A stretch of 64,000 nt of DNA. It comes from Ligula intestinalis (Eukaryota; Platyhelminthes; Cestoda; Diphyllobothriidea; Diphyllobothriidae). The first letter of the stretch is position 1. Every line of letters begins with the position of its first letter. Below, piece after piece: positions 1 to 11,164 of this stretch. Under the pieces are notes generated by a model. It was not told where the DNA came from. It searched no databases and was given only the letters and a program-made list of their open reading frames with translations. The DNA is taken from NCBI GenBank assembly GCA_036362985.1, contig JAYGXS010000005.1:47675244-47739243 (forward strand), given 5' to 3'. The position numbers and the translations under genes are program-made.

Positions 1-610
1 GGTACTGGGCCTCGAAGATCTTTTCTTCTGTCCTGCAACAGTGAGTCGGCATTTATTTTAAGAAGGTCCTCACACAGCTTTGTTTGTGAGCTACCTAACG
101 GTTTTTGTGAAAGGTGGGGGCTTTTGGTATCCGCTGCCCTCCTATAATTGCTTGCTTTAGTTTCTCTTTTGAGAGGTTGCTTGAGGAGAAAATCAAGGAA
201 TGGCAACAGCTGCTCTTGTCCTTCTTCTCTCGTGAATACGATAAAACAGTCTAAGTTCTGCAAATATTCCCGCGCCCAAATATGAAAATTCCATTCGGAA
301 AAAATATGCTGTCAGCTATTCTTTTTCAGGCTACTACCTTTGCAGGGATAATGAGAATTGCACAGTTGAATGAGGTTAATAAGCGTACTTTGAATAAATT
401 CGTCCTTTTTACGCCACCGCTTGGTGAGATCGACGTGTAGAGGCCCTTGTGCTGGGGGATGCAGGAATCTGGGTTAGTTTGTGGGCATTAGTCTAAGGTC
501 AGGTGAATAGAGTGTCAATTACTGTCATGTGCACGTAGCGAACGGCTGTCACAAGGGTGTGGGGGTGATGTGCGATCACCACCTGGCACTGTAGTTGGCC
601 AAGAAAGGCA
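1..610. repeat. interspersed repeat family A, copy 1
   Basis: This stretch aligns by eye, in the same orientation, with 19300-19800 and partly with 22195-22450. Shared landmarks are GGTACTGGGCCTCG at its start (GGTACTGGACCTCG at 22216), a TTTGTTTGTGAGCTACC block, a CTTCTTCTCTCGTGAATA block and a GCACGTAGCGAACGGCTGTCAC block. The last 130 bases (about 470-600) are also an inverted copy of 1215-1345, so this end probably belongs to the inverted 5' portion of the Penelope-like fragment at 750-1194. No credible coding frame is seen. Confidence 0.6.
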
Positions 611-749
611 GTCTTATGCGCACATCGTTTTTTCCTGCGGTTAAGGAAGCAAGATTTTGGCGCGTCTGCCAGTGTTTCTGAGGACGAACCTTCCTGGGTA
701 TCCATTTTCAAGCAGCATGTTCTGCAGCTGTTAGAATTCTACTGTGACA

Positions 750-1194
750 GTTTCAAGGGAGCAGATCTGCTGACGTGTTCATAAGACTGTCTTTCTTGGG
801 CGATGCAACAAGCGAGCCAGTGAGAAGACGCCTGAAGACTGCGATCATCAGCGCTTTTCTCGCGGCGAACTTACGCGTGTTCTTCACAACCCATCCTCTC
901 CTTCGATTGGGAGGTACAGACCGACTCCCGTTGAAGGTCAAAGCAATGTGCACTTACTCTTTCACTTACTCCTGTGGGGTGGGGTATATCTGCCGAACCA
1001 CGAGGCGCCTGGAAAAGAGGGAACATGAGCACATACTGGCTTGGTTAGGTAAAGTTGAACCCGGATCGATCTCGAGTTATATTCTCCCACACCTTGTCAC
1101 TATGGATTATCGAGTCGATACCAATGAAGAAGTGGCTATATGGCTAGCGAATCCAGTGCTGTGTCCTCAAATAACAGTATCACAAACATTATAA
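750..1194 (+). pseudogene. Penelope-like element fragment: RT tail plus GIY-YIG endonuclease
   Basis: The + frame encodes the end of a Penelope-like polyprotein. The stretch FIRLSFLGDATSEPVRRRL corresponds to the segment after the reverse transcriptase. It is followed by the linker LGGTDRLPLK and a GIY-YIG-type nuclease start, TYSFTYSCGVGYICRTTRRL, then EHILAWLGK. The YIG box is degraded to YIC, and the reverse transcriptase core (YVDD and upstream) is absent, so this is a 5'-truncated relic. Such proteins prime retrotransposition by nicking target DNA and copying element RNA. Flanking sequence at 470-600 and 1215-1345 forms an inverted pair around it, the arrangement seen at most Penelope-like copies in this window. 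Downstream there is no long in-frame tail; the frame ends at 1194. Confidence 0.85.
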
Positions 1195-1214
1195 CTTCCG
1201 TGGCCTACCTCGAT

Positions 1215-1345
1215 ATCAGGTGGCCATCGGACATCGCCCCACCTCCTAGTGAAAGTCGTTCGTTACTTGCGGATAACAGTAGTTACCACTCCATGTACCT
1301 GACCCCTGACTAATGTCCATAACCTAACCCGATTTAATCCTCTCC
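1215..1345 (+). repeat. 3' flank repeat of the PLE fragment, inverted copy at 470-600
   Basis: The block with TACCTGACCCCTGACTAATG and ATAACCTAACCC matches the reverse complement of 470-600, and in direct orientation 20905-21010. A further inverted copy lies at about 19640-19760. The repeated association with GIY-YIG relics suggests a pseudo-LTR-like untranslated region of one PLE subfamily. Confidence 0.55.
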
Positions 1346-1353
1346 CCCAACAC

Positions 1354-1526
1354 AAGGGCCATTCAACACCATGGTTTCACAAATGACTCCACGAAAATGA
1401 CTCGGCGAGGAAAAAAATAGAACAACCCTTACGTAAGGAGCCCTTGTATAAATTATTTGGACGTTCATTTTGTATAATGGATAGGACAAACATTAGGCTA
1501 GGGTTATGGTTAAGGTTAAAGTGCCA
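1354..1526 (+). repeat. repeat family B, partial copy
   Basis: This copy begins near ATGGTTTCACAAATGACTCC and includes AGGCTAGGGTTATGG. It matches 1935-2310 and 22585-22990 in direct orientation. Copies 1 and 2 are separated by an inserted minus-strand PLE end (about 1535-1645). Confidence 0.6.
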
Positions 1527-1534
1527 ATACAAGA

Positions 1535-1645
1535 AAAAAAGTAGTTGAGAAGAATACGACTCGATTGTTGGGACAACACTTTTATTCGCCTGACGTTTTG
1601 ACATCCGTTCTCGATTTCTCATAAACGACATTAGCAGAAACGTGT
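1535..1645 (-). repeat. solo PLE 3' end with degenerate hammerhead-like motif
   Basis: On the minus strand the order is an AT-rich arm, a degraded CUGANGA/GAAA core, the AAAACGTCAGGCGAATAAAA box and TTGTCCCAACAATCGAGTCG. The last two boxes recur at 21267-21355, 21694-21785, 45704-45790 and 51153-51240 (CGTCAGGCGAAT then a CAGCGATCGAGTC-like block). No coding part of a PLE is attached here, so it is a solo end. The ribozyme core itself is not intact in this copy. Confidence 0.5.
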
Positions 1646-1934
1646 CATACATGCACGGGGGTTTGCAGTTTTTATAGGATAAAGTTATTACAGCAAACGT
1701 ACCACCACAATTAACGTCCGTTGCCTTATTACGCGCGGATAGTTTGTTGGACGGCATGCGGGATCTGATCTGTTGAACATTCATCACAGGTGGTGGATTG
1801 GGGCGTGATGATTGCTCGGCCACCAGGCCCTCCGGTGTTGACGTCATCCTACACCCAGACATTAGCATACACGTCTATCCCAAACAGAATGAAAGGTCTT
1901 AAATAACATTGTAACCTGAATAAGAAAAATATTA

Positions 1935-2310
1935 AGGGGCATTCAGCAACATGGTTTCACAAATTACCTCGGAACTTATTCGTTAAGGCACACACTGCGA
2001 CATTTCCCTCATTGGAAGCCGTTATATAAATTTTCCGGACGTTTATTTCACAATTGCGGATAAGACTAAGGTTAGGCTAGGGTTATAGTTGAGGTTAAAG
2101 TTGTTTAAAGTGTGTCATTGAGCAAGTTCGGAGCCAGTGTTCAAAACGGATTCTACAAAGCTTTCCATCCGTTTAGGTACTGTAGTGCATATGTTGTAAG
2201 TAAATGCACGTTCGTGTCTATTAAAACTGACTTACTTCAACCTATTAAGACGAACTAACAGTTAGAGCTTGAAAGTTTTGTGGCTGATGGTTCACCTTCG
2301 TTCTTCCTAT
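1935..2310 (+). repeat. repeat family B, long copy
   Basis: This is a direct match of 22585-22990 over the whole length, including TTTCCGGACGT, GGCTAGGGTTATAG, AATGCACGTTCGTGTCT and CTGATGGTTCACCTTC. It opens the long collinear region shared with 22.6-29.2 kb. No coding frame is evident. Confidence 0.65.
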
Positions 2311-2334
2311 TAATTTTGATGTGAGTGCAATATC

Positions 2335-3050
2335 TGTAGTGGCCTTCTGCAGCCACTTGGAACCCAAGATCAGCCGCTGAGGCATGGTGCCTTTAGCCTG
2401 CCTGTGCGCTCACTGCCTTTCGGGTCTAGGCGCTAACTGTCATTGACCAACGCGCACATACGCCTCAGCGTGACCGCGCGCTCACGCTAGCTGGCCATCA
2501 CAAGGTCGCACGCCCACGCTTGTCTAGATATCAGCCGCGCCATTGGCCGCCGTAACAAAGCATGCACAGACACTGCGGTGATTTCTGATGCCCCCTCACT
2601 CCGGACACGACCCGACTAGGGAACGGATGCACTAGTCCATCCCTCTGCAGAACACACTATTCCTAAAAATCTGGCTTCCCACCATATGTCTCCTCACCCA
2701 CTTGTGAACGCCTGTCGTAACTAACTCAATTCGAAGTGCACTTTCAGAACGTTCGCTGATTCCGACCTCTGTAACAGCCAATCACAGGCCGACACACACA
2801 GGATCTCAACTGACGACTGCCGAGCAGACCTGACTTCAGACGCCGTCTACTGGTTAGCGGTTGTGCGGTCGTCTGATAGTCAATTTCCATCTGCCTATTC
2901 TCCCATTCATTTCGTACAGATTATAATTGTCTTTCTAGTCTGGCTTCCTCACGACACTCCTCCTCTCCAAAGGAACCGGGCCTGGAAGGTCGCAACCGTG
3001 CGTGTTAAACCCAATAAATCTTAACACACCTCGATATACTGTTAAGCGCA
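2335..3050. repeat. repeat family H, copy 1
   Basis: GC-rich sequence with the sequence block GCCTTTAGCCTGCCTGTGCGC resembles 38615-39085, and both end in GGAACCGGGCCTGGAA. The terminal 100 bases resemble the inverted end of family E (also seen at 5870-5990, 25880-25975 and 27400-27500). It is not present in the second collinear block (22.6-29.2 kb), so it is probably an insertion in the first. No gene is seen. Confidence 0.45.
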
Positions 3051-3059
3051 GTGTTATAG

Positions 3060-6000
3060 ATTCGGTCGTTTGACGCCCATTTACTGTGAGCAGTGTTACC
3101 TACTATGGCACTTCGTCCCAGCCACGTCCAGATATCTTAGCATTGGAAAATAGTGCTTGACGGAAATAAGGTTTTTAGGCAGACGCGACGTTTCGTAACA
3201 AACCACTTCACGTGCAGGGGACGACTGTGCTGCAAATGCGGATGGAACGTGGAAAGCGTCGCGTACCTGACGCTCGAACTATCGGACTACAGGCAAAAGA
3301 GCAAGATCGACTAAATTTTTCCAAGGGAGAGGCTCCAACTTCGCTTCGCTATACTGTCTTGCGTTTAATGCGGGAGTTACTACGGTTACTTTTCTGCGCC
3401 ATATATTGCACCATTTTATGCAACTGTAATTCCGACTAGCAACTGCCATACGCGGTCGGATACGTTAAGTCCAGTCTCAAAAACTCTCCTTATCTTTATT
3501 TAAGTTTTCTTGGTTAAAAACCTTATGCACTAAGTAACAGTTCTAAATAATTGTTGGCCAAGAAGTACCGACATGATTTTAGCTTAAAGTAAATTAATAG
3601 AGAATGATTAATTGAGACTTGTGGGATACGAAGTAGTCCGCCCAGGTAATAGACGATAGAACGTATCCCAACGGTTATGAGCTAGTAAATATGATAAGAC
3701 GTGGAAGGCCAGAGTGTTGGGGATAATTAAGTGAGGTGTAAAAGTAGTAGAAGGTTAGAAATAGGTAAGTGACTTTCAGACGAGTGCACTCCAACCACGA
3801 GTGGGCCGCAGTCCAGAGTCGCATTCCGGTCGGTGTAGTCGCCGGGTCTGAATGTCTACAAGAGGCAGTAGGTCGCCTGCTCCGGAAGTACCTGATTTTA
3901 TTCAATCCCCGCGCCATGGTCGCTGTTTTGGACTGGCCTTGGGAGGTGTTTGGCAAGTGAGCAAGACAGAGAGTGACCTTGAACATTTTGACAACCTGGG
4001 GTGCGCACGGGCTGGTGCACACGAAAGCCAGACACGCGGGGCATATGATCAAAGCATGGCTGCGAAATACAAGGGCGCTACAGACTAATGGAGAACGTCC
4101 TACAAATTATTTCCATTTATGATGAAATGACGGTTACGGTTTAAGACCATTTTCCCATCTGTAAACGCTTATGGCTCATTTTAATTTACCATTTATCTGC
4201 TCAGGTTGCACGCATGTCACTTATGTGTCAAGCAAAATCTACAGAAGCAATTATTTTCTTATATTCGTTTACCAGCAGATTTGTTTTCCTTACAATTATT
4301 AATAGAAAAAAACACACTTCGAGGTTTAATTTTTTTGCATGTACCATTCGCATTACGTCCCTTATGCTCCTATCTTAGCGACCCACTACCTTAGACAACC
4401 TCAGGGAATCTTACGTGTCTCTAGAAATAATCGTTCTTGTTTAACTAACTTCGATATGCTACGGGTCACGCGTGTTATTGGATAAGGACCAACTGGATCC
4501 CAGAACATACAACTATTCGGTAAGATATTTTGATTTTTTCTGTCTAAATACTGAGTAGTTAATGTGATTCTATGTAAATGCAAGTTGTTTTCCCTTCTGT
4601 ATAGCGTGTGTTCGTAGCTAAAAAATTTAAATTGTATTTGGATGTCTGTAACCATATGATTCTGGGGTTAGCCTATTTTTCACCGTTAAGTAGGCTCCGG
4701 TAACCTCACCATAACTTTTCCATAATTTTTCATAATACCACGATTCATCCCTGCAGGCACTAAGTACGTCTACTACTAACCTTAAGGCGTAATCGAAAAT
4801 AAAAAAATAAATTAAATCCTAGGTCGGTCGAAAGAGTCCAACTCAAGGAAGATCTCCTTCAGGATTAAAAACATCGTTCGCCTACATAGACTCGCTATAC
4901 TTTCAAATGGATCACTCTACAAGCACAGAAATCAGAAGCAAAAACAATAAATAATCTAGCACCTCCATCTTAAATGGGTGCTTTGCCATTCTTTTGCAAA
5001 TTTCGGGTTAACAGATACAAAATAAAAGGCCCCTGGCCAACCTACTAACTGCCTTGCGAAAGTAGACTTTGCAAAACCCCAACTCAAGTATGTCGCACGG
5101 CTGGAAAACAAACCAACTGGAAAAATTGTGACAGAACGCAAGAAAATGTCACAAGTTTTGGATACAAGAAGACACGCATATTCTTCCTTCGAGGAAAATG
5201 GGGCAGTAACAGGGACAGAGAGTGAGCTTACATCCCCACGCATCGGTTCGCCATGACTTTTTCGTTATTTTCAAGATAATTTGACCGAATTTTCCCTGCG
5301 ACATTGCTAGAGATAGCTATTTTTCTTTATTCTCCGTTTTGACTAGTTTGTAAGTTAAGGAATAGTTTAATTGATTATAATAAGGTAGACCTTTCAAGTC
5401 GATATTATAAAAGGCACGAAGTGGTGATTTTTAAGCTGCCATTGTTCTATTAATTCACAGTGCAGAAGAGTGGCGTACAGCTTAAAGCCGGGTTGTATAT
5501 TATCATATAAGCCTAAATCATATTTTCTTTCAATCAACAGCATCTAATTACGTTTCTTTGATCTTTAAGCACACAGTGGTGCTAAGGCAACGTATCATTT
5601 ATCAACAATATACATAATTGGGGCAGAAAAAGGCCGTCTGAAAGTCGAAGGTAAGCATCCACACCAGAATCGAGGCAGCCAGCAGCTCAGTTGAGATTTG
5701 TTTCTCTAATCATAACTCAGTCAGCCGCTTTATAGGTCTTGTGCCAGCATATAGAAACCTACGTAATCACCTCCAGATTGGCCGTACTGCATTTGATTGG
5801 CTTGATCCCCTTTTAAGCGTTGCTTGCTCTCTTGCTATTTTTGGCTCTAACGATAGCCTCTTGTACGAATTTGAGATCGCAGTTCCCTTCTGGCCTTCCG
5901 TTCCTTCTCTTTTCACAAGAAACCGGGCCCAATGATCGTTTTGGCAAGTGTGCTACCTCTTAGCTTAACCCACTGCGATATAATCAACTGCGTCATCGAT

Positions 6001-6780
6001 TCTCCTCCAATAGCAAGATAGTTTAAGGACAGTAGTATGCGGCCAGGACGTCGTTGCTGACAGAGTTCAAGGACCCACCTCGAGTCCGTTTCGAGTTGAC
6101 CCCCAGAGCTTGTCTCAGGCTACAAAAAGGACGATTCAAGTCTCACGGTAATGAGGGTTTCACAAAGTACACTTTAACGATGCGTACTTGGATGCTAACT
6201 TCTAGTCCTGTGAAGGACCAAGTAATTCTGTCGGTTGGCCAATTCCCCAGTCATACGTCGCAGTGTGTCGTACTTGCTTACGACCTTTCCCCTTTCCTAC
6301 GCTTCAACTGAACGTCCTTGCAGGTCAAGTAACTGTTGCGGCGCCTTGTCACGTTTACGGAAGCAGCGATAGGCTCTGCCACCAAAATGTGATCGGTTTT
6401 AGCAGTCTTGTTAGGCGAACAATTTTGTCATATCCACGTGTGGTGCATAAAGTCCGAGCCTTTCACGTTACCTTTTCCCGACTGGTAGAATGGCTCGAAC
6501 TGTTGCTTTTTCTGTTGCCGCCGGGGACAAAGAATGTGAAGAAATGCCTTTTAGTTTCGGCCATGATAAATGTACGAGTTCCAGAGTTCAGGACATGAAT
6601 ACGAAGGTAGTGCAGTCTTATGTTTTTCCCACAGGACGCTTTTGTGTAGGACGCTCAAATTATTTAACCAATGATCGCCCCTGTGAACAAGAGGACGTCT
6701 TCATTCGGGCCCAGCATCTTTTCCAGTTTATTCCCTAAACCAGTGCCCTATTCGGTGACAAATAGTAAACAGTGAAGCGC
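3060..6780. repeat. long collinear duplication, copy 1
   Basis: Ordered blocks here match 23430-29240 in direct orientation: 3070-3260 with 23430-23650, 4060-5400 with 23700-25130, 5640-6090 with both 25560-26020 and 27165-27600, 6060-6300 with 27760-28210, and 6360-6770 with 28820-29240. Divergence is high, with frequent substitutions and indels. No frame is conserved across both copies, so coding function is unlikely. For example, the 82-codon frame at 6490-6738 is broken in the copy at 28950-29200. Family G (3640-4045) interrupts this copy. Confidence 0.65.
3640..4045 (+). repeat. repeat family G, copy 1
   Basis: This matches 38185-38600 in direct orientation over about 400 bases. Shared landmarks include AACGTATCC, AGCTAGTAAATA, AAGGCCAGAGTGTT, CAGACGAGTRCACTCCA and CAGTAGGTCGCCTGCT. 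It is absent from the corresponding place (about 23690) of the second collinear block, so it behaves like a mobile insertion. Terminal repeats were not resolved. Confidence 0.6.
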
Positions 6781-6918
6781 AGATACAGCGGATAGGCCCG
6801 CCCACCAGTCAGCCTGCGATGTGCCAGCTCGACACCGCAGTCATCCTCCAATACTGAGCCAGGCAGTAGACACATACCGACGAATCTCACTCGCCAAAAG
6901 CGCCGACCGACGCTGAGG

Positions 6919-6948
6919 TATTTAAGGCTCGCCAGTTCTCCATCAGTC
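6919..6948 (+). promoter_or_regulatory. TATA-like and initiator-like core promoter of the secreted-peptide gene
   Basis: TATTTAAG at 6919-6926 lies about 26 bases upstream of the A in TCAGTC (6943-6948), a good match to the animal initiator consensus. The ATG of the following frame starts at 6968, giving an inferred 5' leader of about 23 bases. This is inference from motif spacing only; no transcript evidence is available. Confidence 0.4.
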
Positions 6949-6967
6949 ATAGTTTTCACACGCCACT

Positions 6968-7252
6968 ATGCGAGCTTTAACTTTGATCATTCTCGCACTT
7001 CTGTGCACTGCGTTGCTCCACACAGTCGAGTGTAAAGGGCATAAAACAGAGGATATCAGACGTCAACACCACAAACACGAGTATAATGAACACAGGAAAC
7101 CTGCGGGGGAAAACCATCGCAGACAGACGAAGGAACACCACCTGAGGCCCGCGATCTATAAAAAGAACTATCCTGAACCTCGTAATGATGGCAGGGATGC
7201 TGAACGACAACTCGTCTACCAGCACCAAAGAAGACGCAGGCGATATACCTAA
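6968..7252 (+). CDS. small secreted His/Arg-rich basic protein (94 aa), intronless
   Basis: The product is probably a small cationic secreted protein; its function is unknown. Residues 1-22 form a textbook signal peptide: Met-Arg, a hydrophobic core LTLIILALLCTALL, and a likely cleavage after VEC. The mature part (about 72 residues) is very hydrophilic, with 9 His, 14 Arg and 7 Lys, and ends in five consecutive Arg followed by YT. It contains no Cys, so it is not a disulfide-stabilised toxin fold. It has no Gly-dibasic amidation sites, which argues against a neuropeptide precursor. The start is a true ATG, 42 bases after a TATA-like box, and AATAAA lies at 7565. The gene sits just past the end of the long duplication, and no second copy is seen in the window. 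It could be a parasite effector, an antimicrobial-like peptide or a metal-binding peptide. A chance frame is possible but unlikely given the signal peptide and the promoter spacing. Confidence 0.6.
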   Translation: MRALTLIILALLCTALLHTVECKGHKTEDIRRQHHKHEYNEHRKPAGENHRRQTKEHHLRPAIYKKNYPEPRNDGRDAERQLVYQHQRRRRRYT

Positions 7253-7564
7253 CCACAATCAGGGGTGACTGCTACTGGTGCGAGAGTTTAAACATTTCCC
7301 AAATGACATTATAAACGCGTTTCAATGTTTCACTCATTTTCGGAGCATATTTCTTGGTGTTAGTGGTTTGTCGTTACTATCCCTTACTTCATATGCTTGT
7401 TAATAAGGTACTTTTGTACCCTGCGGTTACTGTATTCATATTCCGTGTTGCTCCTGCCTTAACATCTCTCAAACAACCATTCCTAAGCAACATCCCATAC
7501 GATTCTCTTTTGAGGCTTTCAGGCGTTGCAGTTAGTGCACACCTATCCCACAAAATCAGTACGA

Positions 7565-7570
7565 AATAAA
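7565..7570 (+). terminator. candidate polyadenylation signal AATAAA
   Basis: A canonical AATAAA hexamer lies 313 bases after the stop codon of the secreted-peptide gene, followed by a GT-rich stretch (GGCTTTGGTTTA). It is plausible as the 3' end of that gene but not proven. Confidence 0.35.
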
Positions 7571-7574
7571 GCAC

Positions 7575-9335
7575 GTCGGAGGCTTTGGTTTATATATTTC
7601 TTTTACTACATCAGCTTAAAACGTAGTAGGCCGATTTTAGTAAAATAACAGCTCCTAGGAATGACAGTAGTAATGCAAGCGTTCATTTTGTTGCACATAC
7701 CATGTTGTGCAGCTACTACAGCCTAGGCAATATTCTTAAACGCTAGTGTATTGTACAATACATGTGAATTCTGTTAAACAGATTGTGTTGTGAAGTTGCG
7801 ATGCTATAGTTTTATCTACTCGGTTCAGGAGGGCGTTTACTGCTCTGTCCAAAGCAAATTCTTGAGATGTCAGCAGGTAAAGGTAGATAATCGGTTGATA
7901 AAAACCTAAAAAGGCCGAAATAAACTATTTATTGGAAATAAATAGCATGCATATCGTTTAAAAAGAAATTAAAGTTAAGTATCTAATTTCACTTCCAACA
8001 TGGTCACAAATGGAATCAGTAGTACTAACCCCGTCTGGTTGTCTAGGTAAGAATTGATATGAATAGGGATAACTTGGAGCCTTAAATGTTAATATGAAAT
8101 CGCTCCTATTGGGAAAACTTTTACAAATTTGATTTTATAGAGGTAGCTACGGCAGAGTGTGTCTACATTGATAAGCATTGACGTTGTTGCACAGTTACCT
8201 TTTCCCTGTTTCTAAATACACCTGATAAGCAATATGCGCAGAGCAACTTTAGTAAGTTCGGCAACCGACCGCGAAAATGGCATGGCTTTAATCCTGAACG
8301 TAGGCATTTTTGATGGTATAGTACAGTATGCAGACAATAGAAAACAAAACAAGATTTGTAAAAAACACTAATATAAGGAAGATTTTTACTGTCTAGCTGT
8401 GGTTCACAGTCTTGTCCACCCCTTGAGGAAGACAATCGGGGAATGTTTTCTCGTCTAAAGTTAGATGAATATCTTAGGCTACCGGTTGTCAATTACTATC
8501 TCTTGTACACACATAGGCCGCTTGGTTTGGTTACTTGCCAGTGGATATATTTAAGGTGCTCTCAGTATTGCAAATGAACTTTTTGCTTAGTTTTTATTAA
8601 AATATCTTCATTTTTAAGTGGTAGCAATATAACGAGCAATGAACTAGCTGTTATAACGCGCACACCACTGTCCTGAGAGTCCGCGGTCTTTCAATTCAGA
8701 TAGGCTGCAGTGCTGTTGTACTTTCTTATCTCAAAAGTGGTCTTGAATTAATATGTCAGCACCATGCCCTATGAACATTCATATAATATTAAATAGAGTT
8801 GGATAGCCTTACACCTATTATTTACCATTCTTGTCGTGAGGCTACAGGAAGCATCAAAATGGAAGCCCTGAAATTTAACTGTAGAATTTTGCTTTTCGCA
8901 ATAGAAGTAGAGCCTTAAAAGCCGTGATCTGAAACGAATTTGAGGATAGATGTTGCCGTAAAGGGAAAAGGAATTCACATTACTAGGAATACCGCAGAAT
9001 AAGCAGGCGAAAAGCCGAGAAAGGAGAAAATAGGATGGATAAGCAGAGAGTAGAAGAGGGATTAAAATGTTGGGAAGGTCAAACTCTCATTATTTTGCCT
9101 TCTATATGTGAGGGCGCGTATTGGTATAAATGCATAGTTGACAAAGTACTTTTCTATGCGGCCTTTCATTTTATCAAGAAGAAGACTGAACTTGGAGATT
9201 TCCTTTTTTTCTATTAGCCTTCGTTATCCAGGCTTACTTAACCTCAACTCTGTAGGAACTGACTGCTAAACCTCCTGCATGCATGATCGCCGTTATTAAG
9301 GTCAGTCCTCTATCATTCGACCACTGACACTTCTT
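7575..9335. other. anonymous AT-rich sequence, no gene seen
   Basis: Frames here are short and have no recognisable domain, signal peptide or splice context. The longest is a 109-codon minus frame at 8163-8492 without any family resemblance. No repeat copy of this stretch was recognised elsewhere in the window. Confidence 0.5.
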
Positions 9336-9444
9336 TCTATTGCTTATCGTTGGGAATATTAATCATCGAATGAATGAAAGGTTGGCGTTCCAGATATGGA
9401 TGAGGAAGAAGACTTGTCGAGCACCGGATCAATGTGTTAATTGT

Positions 9445-9490
9445 CCTGAGCTTTCGAACTCTTGCAGGAGTTCATCTTCAGAGATAAGAA
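9445..9490 (-). ncRNA. hammerhead-ribozyme-like motif (CUGAAGA family)
   Basis: On the minus strand CUGAAGA (9475-9481) fits the CUGANGA core. One extra U follows, then a perfect 6-bp stem GAACUC/GAGUUC closed by CUGCAA, then GAAA (9452-9455). Degenerate counterparts are in the inverted arm (11052-11085, +) and at 51886-51915 (+). Helix I and the cleavage site were not convincingly resolved, and the extra U after the core is non-canonical. The call is therefore a candidate. Confidence 0.4.
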
Positions 9491-9658
9491 GCAGCAAGCG
9501 AAAGGAGGGTTATTATAGTGGCCAAAGGCCAATCATATGTCAGCGGTCGTCAAGGGAAAAGACACATAAACCAGGAGGATGGAGGTCGGGGGGGAGGGGG
9601 GAGCAATTATATGGGTAAACGCTAATTAACTGTCAGTGAAGACGGTTGTCGTTCGGGG

Positions 9659-10440
9659 TCATGAGCAGTAATTAGTGTAACGCCTTGTCCCCAGGGTAGA
9701 AGGTCCCGGTGATCCTGCCTCATCTACTGGCCGGTTCGTAGCGGGTTCCTGTTCCCTTTCAATTCTGACGTAAGGCGTGGCCTTGTTTCGTCCTTCACTT
9801 AAAAAATGGCGCAAAACTTTGTAGGCCGTGGGGAGGTCTAGATGCCTGTTGACGGAGTTGGCATCTGAGTACCATGCCTCAAGTGTCAACCTTTCGGCTT
9901 TTGAGTTTCCTCGCCATATGATAGTTGCTCCTTGAATGTCGAAGTTGTGGCCAGTTTCTCCGATGTGTGCTGCAAGCTGCGAGTTAGGATCTAGTTGCTG
10001 AGCCGCCCGTTTGTGTTCGCGTAGGCGGGTCTGCAATTTTCGGCCTGTTTCTCCCACATTATTACAGTCTCCGTCATTACAACGTATCTTATAGACAACT
10101 GCATGGGTTTCGGTAGGGAGCAGTCTGTCTTTGGGTTGCATCACACGCCGGCGTGTTGTTGCCTCAGGTCGATGGGCTATGCCCACTCCAGCGGGCTGCA
10201 ACAGTCATGAGACTGCTTCAGAGACTCCGTGTATGTAGGGAATGGCTCTCCAGACGTCAGGTTGTGGTTGCATCGGCCGCCGTCTGTTCACTCGACGTCT
10301 GCTGCGTTTGATAAATGATATCGCGTATCCATTGGCTTGGAAGAGTTCATAAAAGTATTGTTGTTCAACTCTTCTGTCCGCAGGAGTGCTACAGTGGGTT
10401 TCAACTCTTTTAAAAAAATGTACGAACGCAACTGCGTTTG
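9659..10440 (-). pseudogene. PLE C-terminal fragment: RT end, linker and GIY-YIG nuclease
   Basis: Reading on the minus strand, the frame shows the post-RT motif FYELFQANGYAISFIKRS, the linker WRAIPYIHGVSEAVS, then one in-frame TGA stop (10205-10207). It continues with GVGIAHRPEATTRRRVMQPK and the nuclease core VVYKIRCNDGDCNNVGETGR with LQTRLREHKRA. The YIG box reads VGETG, a form common in one branch of Penelope-like nucleases. The frame ends with TRRYTNYCS at 9659. The long apparent open frame beginning at 10201 starts at a TTG, not an ATG, so it is a segment of the larger interrupted frame rather than its own gene. The reverse transcriptase catalytic motifs are missing. The subfamily differs from the element at 55.8-58.6 kb. 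Confidence 0.85.
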
Positions 10441-10539
10441 TGACACATGGGGTGATTGCTGTTGAAGTGTAACACTTGGTTTGTGTCGGTAACCTTTCTG
10501 AATACTGTGGTTTGCAGTAGTCCAGTTGAACACCATCGC

Positions 10540-11160
10540 ACAAGGACACAGCTCGCAGCTTGCAGCACACACTGAGGAAACTGGCCACAACCTCGACATT
10601 CAAGGAGCAACTATCATAGGCCGAGGAAACTAAAAAAACGAAAGGTTGACACTTGAGGCATGGTACTCAGATGCCAACTCTGTCAACAGGCATCTAGACC
10701 TCCCCGCGGCCTACAAAGTTTTGCAGCATTATGTAAGCGAAGGATGAAACAAGGCCATGCCTAACGTCAGAATTGAAAACGAACAGGAACCCGCTAAGAA
10801 CCGGTCAGAAGATGAGGCAGGATCACCGGGACCCTCTACCCTGGGGACAAGGCATTACACTAATTACTGTTCATGACCCCGAACGACAGCCGTCTTCACC
10901 GACAGTTGCTTAGCATTTACCACTATAATCACCCCCCTCCCCCCCGTCCTCCATACTTCTGGTCGACGTTTCCTTTACCTTGATGACCGCCGACATTTGA
11001 TTGGCCTTTGGCCACTATAATAACCCTCTTTTCGGTTGCTGCTTCATAGCTCTGAATATGAACTAATCTAAGAGTTCGAAAGCTCAGGATAATAAACGAA
11101 TTGATCCGGTGCTCGACAAGTCTCCTTACTCAATATTAATCATGGTAGGAATCCATACAC
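10540..11160 (+). repeat. inverted copy of the PLE 3' region
   Basis: The + strand frame carries remnants equivalent to the minus-strand nuclease tail at 9659-10000, ending TRHYTNYCS-like at about 10875. It continues through CACCCCCCTCCCCCCCGTCC and the degenerate hammerhead block CTGAATATGAAC. It has in-frame stops and substitutions (for example AAACTAAAAAAAC near 10626). Confidence 0.7.
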
Positions 11161-11164
11161 TAAT

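Larger units (their letters stand above)
9340..11160 (-). mobile_element. 5'-truncated Penelope-like element with inverted partial copy
   Basis: The minus-strand element runs from the end of the reverse transcriptase (about 10440) through the GIY-YIG nuclease to its 3' region (9340). It is joined at its 5' side to an inverted copy of the same 3' region on the + strand (about 10540-11160). The arms are roughly 600 bases and differ by scattered substitutions and small indels. Both arms have the GGTACTCAGATGCCAACTC-type block, the end of the nuclease frame, a C/G-rich tract (9588-9602 and 10930-10950) and the hammerhead-like block. This is the largest inverted repeat seen in the window. Confidence 0.75.

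Noticed and set aside
1377..1868. 163-codon minus frame as a gene
   Set aside because: It runs through a family B repeat and a PLE end; the same peptide scraps (SKRQANKS-like) appear at 45.75 kb because the repeat is copied there.
6490..6738. 82-codon + frame as a conserved exon
   Set aside because: The homologous region at 28950-29200 has stops and frameshifts, so the frame is not conserved.
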